From Psychroflexus tropicus DSM 15496 (GTDB lineage: Bacteria; Bacteroidota; Bacteroidia; Flavobacteriales; Flavobacteriaceae), in the NCBI RefSeq assembly GCF_000378765.1, contig NZ_KB905343.1, positions 789,218-853,217 of the forward strand: a stretch of 64,000 nt of DNA, read 5' to 3'. Below are positions 18,884 to 28,839 of this stretch, piece after piece. Both the position numbers and the translations under genes were made by a program. The notes under the pieces are model-generated. The model saw only the letters and a program-made list of their open reading frames with translations, was not told the DNA's origin and did no database searches. Within the stretch, counting starts at the first letter, position 1. Every line of letters starts with the position of its first letter.

Positions 18884-21469
18884 TTATTGATTTCTAAAAA
18901 CTAGCTTTCCGTCAAATTGATCGAGTAATATGATGCTATCAGTTTTAATTTTTTCAGCTAAGATTTCTTTAGATAACGTATTCAAAACTTCTTTTTGAAT
19001 AGTTCTTTTTACTGGTCTTGCACCATATTGAGGGTCGAAACCAATATTAGCTATATACTCTATGGCTTCTTCGGTAGCATCTATAGTTATACTCTGTTTC
19101 ATCAACATTCTTTTTAGATTATTAATTTGTAATTCAACAATTTCTTTAATGTTGTCTTTAGATAAGGGTGTAAACATCACAACATCATCAATTCTATTTA
19201 AAAACTCAGGTCTTACACTTTGCTTTAAAAGTCCTAGAACTTCAACTTTAGCACTTTCCATAGCTGTATCGATATCTTTACTAGCATCGAATTTTTCTTG
19301 GATAATATGACTACCAATATTTGATGTCATGACAATGATAGAATTTTTGAAATCTGCAAGCCTTCCCTTATTATCGGTTAATCGACCTTCATCCAATACC
19401 TGAAGTAAGATATTAAACGTATCGGGGTGAGCCTTTTCAATCTCATCCAGTAAAATCACCGAGTAAGGTTTTCTTCTCACAGCTTCGGTGAGTTGACCTC
19501 CCTCTTCATAACCAACGTATCCAGGAGGAGCACCTACCAATCTGCTTACAGAGTGTCTTTCCTGATATTCACTCATATCTATTCTAGTCATTGAGCTTTC
19601 ATCATCAAACATATATTCAGCTAAAGCTTTAGCTAGTTCTGTTTTACCGACACCAGTAGTACCAAGGAATAAAAAGGATCCAATAGGTCTATTTTGGTCT
19701 TGAAGTCCAGCCCGACTTCTTCTTACTGCATCAGATACAGCTTGGATAGCTTCTTCCTGGCCTACAACTCGTTTATGTAATTCACCTTCAAGTTTTAGTA
19801 ATTTTTCCCGATCGGATTGAAGCATTTTAGTAACAGGTATACCTGTCCATTTTGCAACTACCTCTGCAATATCTTCGTAGTCCACTTCCTCTTTAATAAG
19901 GGAGCTTTCAGATTTTTGATCTTCAACCTGAAGCTGAAGTTTTTCAAGTTTTTCCTGAGCCTCTTTTACTTTACCATATCTAATTTCGGCTACTTTTCCA
20001 TAATCACCTTCTCTTTCTGCACGTTCTGCTTCAAGTTTAAACTCTTCTATATTCGTTTTCTCTTTCTGGATTTGATCTACGATGTCTTTTTCATTTTTCC
20101 AACGTGCATTTAATGTATTTCGTTGTTCCTTAAGATCAGCCAGATCTGCCCTCAAAGATTTCAGTTTAGTGTCATCTTTTTCACGTTTTATAGCCTCAAT
20201 CTCAATTTCTAGCTGCATAACTTTCCGATCTAAGACATCGAGTTCCTCTGGCTTGGAATTGATCTCCATTCTTAATTTAGATGCTGCTTCATCCATCAAA
20301 TCGATAGCCTTATCTGGAAGAAACCTATTGGTGATATATCTTTGAGATAGTTCTACGGCACCAATGATGGCTTCATCTTTTATCCTGACCTTATGATGAG
20401 TTTCATATTTTTCTTTAATACCGCGTAAAATTGAGATTGCACTTTCAGTATCAGGCTCATCTACGGTTACTTTTTGAAATCGCCTCTCTAACGCTTTATC
20501 TTTTTCAAAATACTTTTGGTACTCGTCTAGAGTAGTAGCTCCTATCGCTCTAAGCTCACCTCTGGCGAGTGCAGGTTTTAAAATATTTGCGGCGTCCATA
20601 GCTCCCTGGCCACCTCCGGCTCCTACTAGGGTGTGGATTTCATCGATAAAGAGAACAATGTCTCCAGCACTTGAAGTGACTTCTTTAATAACGGCTTTTA
20701 AACGTTCTTCAAATTCACCTTTGTATTTAGCACCAGCGATTAAAGCTCCCATGTCTAGGCTAAATATTTTCTTAGTTTTTAAATTCTCTGGAACATCTCC
20801 ACCTATGATTCTATGAGCCAAACCTTCTGCAATAGCGGTTTTACCTGTTCCAGGTTCTCCTACAAGCATGGGGTTATTTTTAGTTCTTCTGGATAGTATC
20901 TGTAAAATTCGTCGTATTTCTTCGTCTCTACCTATCACAGGATCAAGCTTACCTTCCTCGGCTAATTGATTTAAGTTTTTTGCATATTTATCTAAAGCAT
21001 TGTAATTCTCTTCTGCACTCTGAGAAGTAACTCTGTCACCTTGCCTTAACTCTTGAATAGCGGCTTCTAAATTTTTTTCGCTTACGCCTTGGTCTTTGAG
21101 AACCTGCGCTATTTTACTTTTACTTTTAAAAATGGCCAGTATCAGATGCTCAATTGACACATAATCATCATTCATTTTTTTAGCAATGATATTAGCTTCA
21201 TTTAAAGTTTTACCAGCCTCCCGAGATAAAACAATATCACCACCTTCGACCTTGGCAAAACTTTCTAAATTTTTATCTAATAATTGATTAAATAAATTGG
21301 TGTTGACATTGAGCTTCTTCAATAAGAAGGGAGTTACATTCCTGTCGATTTCCGTGATGGCCTTAAATATATGTTCATTTTCAATTTGTTGATGACCATA
21401 TTCCTGCGCCAATTGTTGCGCCTTTTGTATAGCTTCTTGAGCTTTTATTGTGAAGTTTTTAAAATCCAT
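18884..21469 (-). CDS. clpB: ATP-dependent disaggregase ClpB
   Basis: This 861-residue Hsp100 protein solubilises aggregated proteins together with DnaK. It shows the N-terminal substrate domain (residues 1-150 with the repeat [14 protein letters not shown]), first AAA+ module with Walker [10 protein letters not shown] and Walker [12 protein letters not shown], the long coiled-coil middle domain (about 400-520, [20 protein letters not shown]), and the second AAA+ module with GTTGVGKTE and [11 protein letters not shown] plus pore loop [10 protein letters not shown]. The middle domain distinguishes ClpB from ClpA/ClpC. The upstream region holds a pair of palindromes that could control its heat-shock expression. 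Confidence 0.97.
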   Translation of the reverse strand: MDFKNFTIKAQEAIQKAQQLAQEYGHQQIENEHIFKAITEIDRNVTPFLLKKLNVNTNLFNQLLDKNLESFAKVEGGDIVLSREAGKTLNEANIIAKKMNDDYVSIEHLILAIFKSKSKIAQVLKDQGVSEKNLEAAIQELRQGDRVTSQSAEENYNALDKYAKNLNQLAEEGKLDPVIGRDEEIRRILQILSRRTKNNPMLVGEPGTGKTAIAEGLAHRIIGGDVPENLKTKKIFSLDMGALIAGAKYKGEFEERLKAVIKEVTSSAGDIVLFIDEIHTLVGAGGGQGAMDAANILKPALARGELRAIGATTLDEYQKYFEKDKALERRFQKVTVDEPDTESAISILRGIKEKYETHHKVRIKDEAIIGAVELSQRYITNRFLPDKAIDLMDEAASKLRMEINSKPEELDVLDRKVMQLEIEIEAIKREKDDTKLKSLRADLADLKEQRNTLNARWKNEKDIVDQIQKEKTNIEEFKLEAERAEREGDYGKVAEIRYGKVKEAQEKLEKLQLQVEDQKSESSLIKEEVDYEDIAEVVAKWTGIPVTKMLQSDREKLLKLEGELHKRVVGQEEAIQAVSDAVRRSRAGLQDQNRPIGSFLFLGTTGVGKTELAKALAEYMFDDESSMTRIDMSEYQERHSVSRLVGAPPGYVGYEEGGQLTEAVRRKPYSVILLDEIEKAHPDTFNILLQVLDEGRLTDNKGRLADFKNSIIVMTSNIGSHIIQEKFDASKDIDTAMESAKVEVLGLLKQSVRPEFLNRIDDVVMFTPLSKDNIKEIVELQINNLKRMLMKQSITIDATEEAIEYIANIGFDPQYGARPVKRTIQKEVLNTLSKEILAEKIKTDSIILLDQFDGKLVFRNQ

Positions 21470-21516
21470 ATTTAATTGTTTTGATAATCTTAGACAATTA
21501 ATGTACCTAAAGCTAA

Positions 21517-21567
21517 TAATGCCATTATGTCATTTAATTACTTCTTTTTAACGCCATAATGGCATTA
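21517..21567. promoter_or_regulatory. Paired palindromic sites between clpB and the secreted protease gene
   Basis: TAATGCCATTA (21517-21527) and TAATGGCATTA (21557-21567) are each near-palindromic, and together with the next two bases form a perfect 13 bp inverted repeat (TAATGCCATTATG/CATAATGGCATTA). Their centres are 40 bp apart, close to four helical turns. They lie 48 bp upstream of clpB and 81 bp upstream of the protease start. They look like two operator half-systems for a dimeric regulator, or one long hairpin. Confidence 0.5.
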
Positions 21568-21616
21568 ATTTTAAAGTTAAAATCTTGAACAACAGACTGT
21601 TTATTAAAAGTTTTAA

Positions 21617-21624
21617 TATATTTG
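21617..21624 (+). promoter_or_regulatory. -7 box of the secreted protease gene
   Basis: TATATTTG matches TAnnTTTG, 24 bp before the ATG at 21648. A clear -33 element at the ideal spacing is not seen. Confidence 0.4.
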
Positions 21625-21647
21625 ATATAAATCTAAAATATTTTAAC

Positions 21648-23924
21648 ATGATGAATAAATATTCTTTAATTTTATTATTAATGGTTTTTTTCTCTCTATC
21701 GTCATATTCTCAAGTCACGAATGAAGGAAAACCCATTAGCTGGAAGCTAGAATTAGAAACTCCAAAAACACTTGTAATGCCTGATTTTGATTTGAAATCA
21801 TTACAAGCTGAAGACAAAATCAATGATGAGTTGAAAGACAGGCCCTACCGATTTGGTTACGAACACCAAGTAAGTTTGGGCTTCAAAGATGGTGAATGGA
21901 ATCAATTGAAAAATGGTGACAAAATTTGGTTATTGAATGTTCAATCTGAGGGTGCTAAGACTTTAAACTTTTTGTTTGATGAATTTTATATTCCTGAAGG
22001 CGCAAAACTTTACTTTTATAATGATGAAGGTACCGATCTTTTAGGTGCTTATACTTCATCTCAAAACAGAGATGACATGCAATTTGGTACGTGGTTGATC
22101 GATGGTGATAACGTTTGGATAGAATATTTTGAACCTGCAGATGCCAAATTTGAAGGCCAATTGCATATATCTAAAGTAGTACACGGTTACAGAAGTGTAA
22201 ATGATATACCAGAATTGAGAAAAGGTTTAAATGATTCTGGTCCCTGCAATCAGGATGTAGACTGTCCTGTAGGTCCAGATTTTGACGGTTTTAAAGAAGA
22301 ATTGAAGAAATCTGTGGCGATGACTATTGTTGGATCTTCTGGTTTTTGCTCTGGCTCTTTAATCAATAATACTAGAAGCAATGAAAACCAGTATTTTTTA
22401 ACAGCTAATCACTGTTTGGGAGGATCTGTAGGTAATTGGGCCTTTAGATTTAATTGGAGAAGTCCAACTCCATCTTGTTCCACAACAGCAAATTCCCCTA
22501 ATGGAGATTTTGATCAAACAGCCAGTGGAGCTACTTTATTAGCAAGTAATTCTAAATCTGATTTCGCTTTGTTAGAAATCGATGCTCCTTTCCCTTCAGA
22601 CTGGGATTTAGTCTGGGCTGGTTGGGATAGAACTGGTAATACTCCTGATTATACTGTAGGAATTCATCACCCAAGTGGAGACATCATGAAAGTTGCTAGA
22701 GATAACGATTCTCCTGTTCAAAACTCCAGACCTTTTAATGGTATAAACGACATGGATAACTGGTTCTTAGATGAATGGGAACTAGGTGTCACTGAGCCTG
22801 GTTCTTCAGGATCACCTTTATTTGATCAAAATGGTAGAATCGTAGGGCAACTTGCAGGAGGAGCTGCTGCTTGTAATGGTACCTCCAATAATGGGGCTTT
22901 TGATTATTATGGTAGATTTGATGTGTCTTGGGATTTTGGTAGTACTCCAATTACAAGGTTGCAAAATTGGCTTGATCCTGATCAAACTGGTGTTGAAGTC
23001 CTAGACCAATACCCGCCATTGGAAGTATTTAGTAATGATGTTGCTTTAACCGTGCAAAATTTGAACGAACCCATATGTGGAGACAATGCAGTACCAACCT
23101 TCACTATCATTAATAGAGGAGAGGAAACAGTAACCAGTGCGACCTTAACTTATCAAATTGGTAGTGGACCAGTAGAGACTATTGAATGGAGTGGTAGTAT
23201 AGCTACTGGAGAAAGTGATGTCGTTGGATCTCCAGTCTTAGATCTTACATTAGGCGTCAATCTAGAGGCTTCCTTAGCCATCGATAATATTCAGGACCAG
23301 TTTTTAGACAATAATACTATTGTACGAGAAATAGACAATTATCAGGATGCTACTTATTCTACAGAAACTGTAAAACTAACTTTATTAACTGATGATTTTG
23401 CCAGTGAAACATCGTGGGAATTTTTAGATGAAAATGGTAATGTTTTAGAAGAAAGTCCAGCAACATTAGAAGATGATACACTTTACGAAGTCACCTTTGA
23501 TGTGAATCCAAATGCATGCTATAGTTTTGTAATCCTCGATTCATTTGGAGATGGAATTTGCTGTCAATATGGTCAGGGTAATTATAGCTTAGAGACCGAA
23601 ACTGGAGATATTATATTTGAAGGAGGCAATTTTGGAGGTTCCGAAACAACAAACTTTAAGGTTTCAGAAAATTTGAGTTCTACAGACTTTGAAGAAAGTT
23701 CTATAGCAATATATCCTAATCCTACAAATTCTAAAATCAATATTGAAGTGATTTCAAGTGAAGAATTGAATATTAGCCTATACGACATAACTGGTAAGCA
23801 ATTATTTACGAATACCATGATAGGTTCATCTCAAATAAATTTAGATGCTTACTCTTCAGGAATTTATTTTGTTAAGCTTAATGACGGTTCTCGTTCAATC
23901 ACTAAAAAGATTATTAAGCAATAA
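21648..23924 (+). CDS. Secreted trypsin-like (lysyl-endopeptidase-type) serine protease with T9SS sorting domain
   Basis: I start this at ATG 21648 because MMNKYSLILLLMVFFSLSSYS is a proper signal peptide; the frame reaches further upstream only through the promoter. It is 758 residues long. The catalytic triad is visible as H255 (FLTANHC), D305 (SDFALLEID) and S387 (GSSGSP), and Cys in GFCSGSLI and ANHC fit the first disulfide of chymotrypsin-fold proteases. A CARDB-like Ig region (~460-580), a CYSFVILDSFGDGICC segment and a C-terminal T9SS type A domain (IAIYPNPTNSKINIEV ... SGIYFVKL) follow. It should be released or surface-bound through the Por system. A strong terminator ends the unit. 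Confidence 0.92.
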   Translation: MMNKYSLILLLMVFFSLSSYSQVTNEGKPISWKLELETPKTLVMPDFDLKSLQAEDKINDELKDRPYRFGYEHQVSLGFKDGEWNQLKNGDKIWLLNVQSEGAKTLNFLFDEFYIPEGAKLYFYNDEGTDLLGAYTSSQNRDDMQFGTWLIDGDNVWIEYFEPADAKFEGQLHISKVVHGYRSVNDIPELRKGLNDSGPCNQDVDCPVGPDFDGFKEELKKSVAMTIVGSSGFCSGSLINNTRSNENQYFLTANHCLGGSVGNWAFRFNWRSPTPSCSTTANSPNGDFDQTASGATLLASNSKSDFALLEIDAPFPSDWDLVWAGWDRTGNTPDYTVGIHHPSGDIMKVARDNDSPVQNSRPFNGINDMDNWFLDEWELGVTEPGSSGSPLFDQNGRIVGQLAGGAAACNGTSNNGAFDYYGRFDVSWDFGSTPITRLQNWLDPDQTGVEVLDQYPPLEVFSNDVALTVQNLNEPICGDNAVPTFTIINRGEETVTSATLTYQIGSGPVETIEWSGSIATGESDVVGSPVLDLTLGVNLEASLAIDNIQDQFLDNNTIVREIDNYQDATYSTETVKLTLLTDDFASETSWEFLDENGNVLEESPATLEDDTLYEVTFDVNPNACYSFVILDSFGDGICCQYGQGNYSLETETGDIIFEGGNFGGSETTNFKVSENLSSTDFEESSIAIYPNPTNSKINIEVISSEELNISLYDITGKQLFTNTMIGSSQINLDAYSSGIYFVKLNDGSRSITKKIIKQ

Positions 23925-23946
23925 TTAATTTTTCAAGAATTATGAT

Positions 23947-23980
23947 AAAGCTCAAGATTTTAGAATCTTGAGCTTTTTTT
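23947..23980 (+). terminator. Rho-independent terminator of the secreted protease gene
   Basis: AAAGCTCAAGATT and AATCTTGAGCTTT form a perfect 13 bp stem with a TTAG loop and a following T-run. Confidence 0.92.
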
Positions 23981-24075
23981 ATATAAAAGGTTTCTATAGA
24001 TCCTCGAACATGATTTTTAATTGTAAAATTAAAATTTTAAATATTTAGAGTTCATCTATATGTTAATAAGTTGAG

Positions 24076-24083
24076 TACTTTTG
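24076..24083 (+). promoter_or_regulatory. Candidate -7 box for the broken lipoprotein gene
   Basis: TACTTTTG matches TAnnTTTG and lies 24 bp before the ATG at 24108. No -33 element is evident. Confidence 0.35.
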
Positions 24084-24107
24084 TCTTCAATAACATTTGT
24101 TTTAACT

Positions 24108-25286
24108 ATGAAATATTATTTGCTTATTTTATTTTCTATCGCATTGTTTTCTTGCAATTCAGTCAAAAAAACTGAACAAGCTTTAAATTCTGGTAACTAT
24201 GTCACTGCTATAAACACCTCAGTCAATAAACTTCAGAAAAATAAATTCAACAAGAAAAGCCCAATTTATGCGGGTCTTTTGAAGAGAGCTTTTGAGCGCT
24301 ACAGAACATCAACCTTAGATCGCATTGATTTCCTAGAGAGGGAAACTCTAAAAGATAATTCAAAAGAAGTGTATCAGCTCTATGTTCAACTCCAAAGTGT
24401 ACAAAACTGAATAAAACCACTAATGCCGCTTAAGGATTAAAACAACTCAACAATTCCTTTTGAGTTTTACGATTTTTCAGAAAATATTTTGGTTGGAAAA
24501 GAAAACTATGCAAACTACTTGTACACCAAAGCCACTGATTTTTTGAGAACAGATGATAAGATGGATAGTAGACTAGCTTATAACAGTCTAGTTGAATTAG
24601 AAAAACTGACTCCTAATTTTAAAAATACTGCAGCCTTGAAAAGAGAAGCTTATATTAAAGGAGTAGATTTTGTTTTAGTTTCTTTATATAATGATACTCA
24701 AAAGGTTATTCCAAACCAGGTGGAAGAAAGATTGCTTAACTTCAGTACGTATAATCTTGACGATTTGTGGACTGAATATCATAACAATGCTAGAGAAGAG
24801 ATAAAATATGATTACTCTATAGAGATTAGTTTTAATAATTTACAGTTTTCTCCAGAGAGATTATTAGAGCGTCAAATCCCTTTAGAACGCGAAGTAGTTG
24901 ATGGTTGGAGATATAGAACTGATAGGGCCGGCAATTACATCCTAGATGAGAATGGAAATAAAATAAAAGACGATGTTCTGGTTAATGTCTCCGGAACTCT
25001 TTTTGAAACAATTCAATCTAAAGAGGTAAAAGCTTCTGCAGTTATCCATTATTTTGACCTTGTTACAGATCAAAAAATCAATTCATATCCCTTGGAAAGC
25101 ATATTTGTCTTTGAAAATAACTTTGCCAATTTTCAGGGAGATAACAGAGTCCTAAACAAAGACGAAGAGTTTTTATTGAGGAATGGACCAGTTGACTATC
25201 CTAGCAACGAAAGAATGATAATCGATGCTTCAGAAGATATAAAAATCAAATTAAAGCAAATATTAACTCAGCATTCAATCAATTAA
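24108..25286 (+). pseudogene. Lipoprotein gene interrupted by two in-frame stop codons
   Basis: One frame of 393 codons runs from ATG 24108 to 25286 and is broken only by TGA at 24408-24410 and TAA at 24438-24440. The first part starts with a lipoprotein signal (MKYYLLILFSIALFSC, lipobox Cys 16) and reads into ...LYVQLQSVQN-stop-IKPLMPLKD-stop-NNSTIPFEFYDF, then continues for 270+ clean codons (KENYANYLYTKATDFL and onward). The segment between the stops reads like the normal protein, as in Flavobacteriaceae lipoproteins with a 'KPLxPL' linker. The first stop is consistent with a CGA-to-TGA transition. No frameshift exists, so inactivation is recent, unless the stops are read through or are sequencing errors. 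Function of the family is unknown. Confidence 0.82.
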
Positions 25287-26701
25287 TTATCGATAAATTG
25301 TTTGTAGTGATCGTACCTTTTAAAAATTTCTCTTACGTAATTAAAAGGCTCTTCACCTCTTACATACCCATACTTGATAATAGGTTTATTATAATGTTCC
25401 GGATAGCTTAAATCTAAAAGTGCAAGTTCTACATTATTATCCCATAATAAAGGGTCTAAGCCTTGTTTCTCTGCTAGCTTCTGAGCGTCTTTAACATGAT
25501 AAAGACCACAATTATAAGATCCGAGAGCAAATTTAATGCGCTGAATACTATCTTCAATATTTTGATGGCTTTCCATCATTTGTTTGAGATAAGAAGCCCC
25601 AGCCCTCAGGCTTTGCTTCGGATCGTAAGGGTTAGTCACCCCTAATTCTTTGGCAGTGGCTGGCATGATTTGCATTAGTCCGCTGGCACCAGCCCATGAA
25701 TCTCTTCCTGGCTTAAATTGAGATTCCTGATAAGCCACAGAAGCTAAAAGTTTCCAATCCCAATTGATGAGCTCTGCATTTTCTTTTATTATATCATCAT
25801 AAGGACTTATTTTGTTTTCATTGAGACTATAAAAATCGCTTTTTACCCTTTTCTTATAAAGCCTTTTGTTTTTGAAGTATTTATTATAAATAACATGATA
25901 ATCGGTTGTTTTTTTAGCTTTTTCTAGCCAGTTGTTAACCGTAGCTAGTAATTGGGTATCCCGTTTTCTAACAGCCCAGCCTATTCGCTGTGAAAGGCTC
26001 AAAGATGTATTAATGTCTAAAATAGGGTGGTAGGAAGAATTAATAAATGCAATATTTTCGTCTGCAATTGTATATTTTATTTCACCATCGGCCACCTTTT
26101 TAATGATTTTATCTGTAGATAATGTTCCCTCTAAGGTATCTAGAATGATTTCACCACCTAATTCATTAGATAAATTTTCGACTCTTGCTGCATAAGATGA
26201 ATTGCGTTTAACGGATATGGTATCTCCTATGAGCTCAATTGGATTAGTAACTAAGTAATTTTTGATTTCATGCAATTTCATTTGTCTCCAGCGCTCAGGT
26301 TTACGCTGAATCAGAACCTGATGAGAAAGATAAAGCGGATAGGTGAAGTTGATTTTCTTTTTTCTGGATTCTGTAATTGTATATCCATATGCTAACAAAT
26401 CTCCTTCGCCATCCTGAAGTAATTTAATGAGGTCATTTTCATCTTTTGCGATAACCATTTCTAATTCAACTTCTAAGTCTTCGGCAAGACGTTCGAGTAA
26501 TTCGTATTCAAAGCCCATGGGGCGTCCCTTGTAAAGAAAGTAGGTAGTTCCCGAATATATAGTAAGAGCTTTAAGCTTACCACTTTTTTTAATTTCATCT
26601 AAATCTCGAGAAAACTTTTCAGAATGATCATCAATATCCTTTTTGGGTTTTGACTGGCAACTGAAGATAAGGGCGACTAAAACAACAAATATATATCTCA
26701 T
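25283..26701 (-). CDS. MltF-like lytic transglycosylase lipoprotein
   Basis: This 472-residue protein begins with a lipoprotein signal (MRYIFVVLVALIFSC, Cys 15). Residues ~40-270 form a type-3 solute-binding domain (GFEYELLERLAEDLEVELEM, DLLAYGYTITESRKKKINFTYP), which in MltF binds muropeptides and switches the enzyme. Residues ~300-440 are an SLT domain with catalytic Glu in VAYQESQFKP and the ASGLMQIMPATAKELG and GSYNCGLYHV blocks. It should act in the periplasm in cell-wall turnover. Its 3' end overlaps the stop of the convergent broken lipoprotein gene by 4 bp. Confidence 0.9.
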   Translation of the reverse strand: MRYIFVVLVALIFSCQSKPKKDIDDHSEKFSRDLDEIKKSGKLKALTIYSGTTYFLYKGRPMGFEYELLERLAEDLEVELEMVIAKDENDLIKLLQDGEGDLLAYGYTITESRKKKINFTYPLYLSHQVLIQRKPERWRQMKLHEIKNYLVTNPIELIGDTISVKRNSSYAARVENLSNELGGEIILDTLEGTLSTDKIIKKVADGEIKYTIADENIAFINSSYHPILDINTSLSLSQRIGWAVRKRDTQLLATVNNWLEKAKKTTDYHVIYNKYFKNKRLYKKRVKSDFYSLNENKISPYDDIIKENAELINWDWKLLASVAYQESQFKPGRDSWAGASGLMQIMPATAKELGVTNPYDPKQSLRAGASYLKQMMESHQNIEDSIQRIKFALGSYNCGLYHVKDAQKLAEKQGLDPLLWDNNVELALLDLSYPEHYNKPIIKYGYVRGEEPFNYVREIFKRYDHYKQFIDN

Positions 26702-26774
26702 ACTGTTAAAATAACAGTCCTCAATATAAGCATAACTTTACAGCAGGAAGACAATTTATTAAACTTTATGAAAC

Positions 26775-26805
26775 AAAAAAAGCCAGTATTCACTGGCTTT
26801 TTTTT
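26775..26805 (-). terminator. Rho-independent terminator downstream of the 101-residue acidic protein gene
   Basis: GCCAGT/ACTGGC with an ATTC loop, flanked by 7 A and 8 T, works on either strand. It lies 24 bp beyond the stop of the minus-strand gene at 26829 and upstream of the MltF-like gene, so it most likely ends the minus-strand transcript. Confidence 0.85.
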
Positions 26806-26828
26806 CTATTAATCTGAATTACAATCAA

Positions 26829-27134
26829 TTAATCTTCATCTGGTTCTTCAATTTCATTATCATTTTTCATAGGTAAATCAACATAATTCATTTCCATCTC
26901 ATCGTCATCATAATCCTCTACATCAAATTTAGTCATAGTATCTTCAAGCCTTGTACTGATCTTGACTAGATAAATGGTGTCTTCTGTCTTCACCTCCACT
27001 GCTTCTATAGTTTCATTTTTTGAATTTTTGAAAACCAAAACATCTCTGTCATCATAACCATCGGGATACTTTTGAACAAGCATAGAGAGGATTTCAGGAG
27101 TAAGTTTCTTATAATCAATAATGATTCGTTTCAT
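26829..27134 (-). CDS. Conserved small acidic protein, function unknown
   Basis: This 101-residue cytosolic protein starts MKRIIIDYKKLTPEILSML, has a VQKYPDGYDDRDVLVFKN stretch and ends in a highly acidic tail (DVEDYDDDEMEMNYVD and EIEEPDED). I recognise it as a small conserved protein of Flavobacteriaceae with no described role. The N-terminal part is well folded in pattern, the tail probably disordered. It is 58 bp from the next minus-strand gene, so co-transcription is possible. The strong terminator follows. Confidence 0.7.
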   Translation of the reverse strand: MKRIIIDYKKLTPEILSMLVQKYPDGYDDRDVLVFKNSKNETIEAVEVKTEDTIYLVKISTRLEDTMTKFDVEDYDDDEMEMNYVDLPMKNDNEIEEPDED

Positions 27135-27192
27135 ACTAGAAGTTGTTTGTTACTAACAAACATAAAATAAAAGTTGGCATTAAAAAACAAAA

Positions 27193-27567
27193 TTATTTTA
27201 AATCTAGGACTCTTTTCAAGATGGCAGTAGAATCGCAATTTTCAAAAATAAGTCCAAGTTTTTGGTTGTCCAAATCACCCTCCACTTGATAAATCTTACA
27301 GGGTTTAGCCTCTACATTACTTTCTTTGAAGTTGACATCACCTGTTTTTAATAAGAAGGATATGGCTGAAGTGTCTATTTTTCTTTCATTAAAAAAATGA
27401 AGAGCCTCTTCCTTTACGATACGCTCTTTATTTCTGATGTTTTTTAGGACCCGAGCATCAAGGCCCCAATCACAAGATGTTTTTTTTCCTCCCAAAAAAA
27501 ACATTAGCATAATTATACCTACTACAAATCCAGACAAATAATAGCCAAGTCGTTGTATAAATTTCAT
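27193..27567 (-). CDS. Membrane-anchored small protein (DUF4258-like), function unknown
   Basis: This 124-residue protein has one N-terminal membrane helix (about 7-26, LGYYLSGFVVGIIMLMFFLG) followed by GKKTSCDWGLDARVLKNIR and a soluble domain with Cys in the CDWG, EAKPCKIY and FENCDST blocks. The middle (HFFNERKIDTSAISFLLKTGDVNF) resembles the 'eR.is...v...l..G.v' pattern of DUF4258, tentatively. Three conserved-looking Cys facing outside may form a disulfide or bind metal. It lies 9 bp downstream of the alanine-dehydrogenase-like gene. Confidence 0.6.
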   Translation of the reverse strand: MKFIQRLGYYLSGFVVGIIMLMFFLGGKKTSCDWGLDARVLKNIRNKERIVKEEALHFFNERKIDTSAISFLLKTGDVNFKESNVEAKPCKIYQVEGDLDNQKLGLIFENCDSTAILKRVLDLK

Positions 27568-27576
27568 AAACAGATT

Positions 27577-28782
27577 TTAAAAAATAAGCAAGTTCGGGTC
27601 ACGATGGTTTAAGTCAAACCATTCTGATACAGATTTATTGGTAAGTATACCATGATAGAAATAAAGTCCATTTCTCAATCCGGAATCAATCCTGAGTGCA
27701 GGTTCTAAGCCTCCTTCTTCACCAATTTGAAGTAAGTAGGGTGTAAAAATATTACTCAAGGATAGTGAAGCTGTTCTAGAGTATCTAGAGGGAATGTTTG
27801 GTACGCAATAATGAATAACTCCGTGCTTCTCAAAAATAGGCTCATCGTGCGTGGTAATCGAAGAGGTTTCTATACAGCCTCCCATGTCTATACTTACATC
27901 TATCATGACGGCCCCTTTTTTCATTTTTTTCACCATTTCTTCGGTAATTATGATAGGTGACCTATTTTTTCCTCGTATAGCTCCAATAACAACATCGGCT
28001 CTCTTTAAGGCTTTAAGTAAAGTTTTTGGTTGTAAAGTAGACGTGTATAAAGGTCTGGCCATATTGCTTTGTAAACATCTGAGTTTAGTAAGCGAACTAT
28101 CAAACACTTTTACGCTAGCTCCAAGTCCTAAAGCACTCCTAGTGGCAAATTCTCCAACAGTACCAGCGCCTAATATGACTACCTCTACAGGTGGAACTCC
28201 ACTAATATTCCCTAGCATTAATCCATTACCACCACTCATATTCGACAAATATTCCGCTGCAATCAAAACAGAGGATGTGCCGGCAATTTCACTCAGAGCT
28301 CTCACTGCAGGAAATCCACCAAACTGATCTTTAATAAATTCAAAAGCTAGTGCTGTAATTCTTTTTTTTGCTAAAGTCTCACAATAAGATTTGTTTCTAG
28401 TTTTAAGCTGTAAAGCAGAAATAAGAGTGGCCTGTGGCTTTATGAGAGCTAATTCTTTTTCTGAAGGTGGAGCTATCTTCAATATCATGGGGCAAGCAAA
28501 CACCTTGGCCGTATCACGTGTGATTTCACCCCCGGCTTCACTGTAATCTTTATCACTAAAATTTGCTTCCAATCCAGCACCACTTTCTATTAAAACTCGA
28601 TGACCATTTTGAGTTAATGCATTTACAGCATCAGGTGTTAAGCAAACCCGTTTTTCCTGATAGGAAGTTTCTTTAGGAAGACCTATAAACAATTCACCCT
28701 TTGAACGTTGAATTTCAAGCATTTCCTCCTGAGGAAGAAGTTCTGAAGTTGTAAAGGGCGATTTTGAAGAGTGTGGATTCAT
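27577..28782 (-). CDS. ald: Alanine dehydrogenase-like protein
   Basis: This 401-residue member of the alanine dehydrogenase/PNT family carries GLPKETSYQEKRVCLTP at the N-terminus (substrate Arg and Lys), a Rossmann nucleotide site VVILGAGTVGEFATRSALGLGA and IDVSIDMGGCIETS with the catalytic Asp. The catalytic His found in most alanine dehydrogenases (in YLHLA) is Gln125 here (ISALQLK). The Flavobacteriaceae form I remember shows the same replacement, so this is a subfamily trait. Deamination of L-alanine to pyruvate is the family reaction, but substrate is not proven. It is next to tsaE and porX on the same strand. Confidence 0.8.
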   Translation of the reverse strand: MNPHSSKSPFTTSELLPQEEMLEIQRSKGELFIGLPKETSYQEKRVCLTPDAVNALTQNGHRVLIESGAGLEANFSDKDYSEAGGEITRDTAKVFACPMILKIAPPSEKELALIKPQATLISALQLKTRNKSYCETLAKKRITALAFEFIKDQFGGFPAVRALSEIAGTSSVLIAAEYLSNMSGGNGLMLGNISGVPPVEVVILGAGTVGEFATRSALGLGASVKVFDSSLTKLRCLQSNMARPLYTSTLQPKTLLKALKRADVVIGAIRGKNRSPIIITEEMVKKMKKGAVMIDVSIDMGGCIETSSITTHDEPIFEKHGVIHYCVPNIPSRYSRTASLSLSNIFTPYLLQIGEEGGLEPALRIDSGLRNGLYFYHGILTNKSVSEWFDLNHRDPNLLIF

Positions 28783-28839
28783 TAATACAATTAGTTAACA
28801 AAATTAGTTAAAATTAATTGGAAATCCGCTTATAATAGC

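Noticed and set aside
27851-28327. A 158-codon open frame antisense to the ald-like gene
   Set aside because: It overlaps a clear coding gene on the other strand, has no recognisable domain and is most likely a shadow frame.
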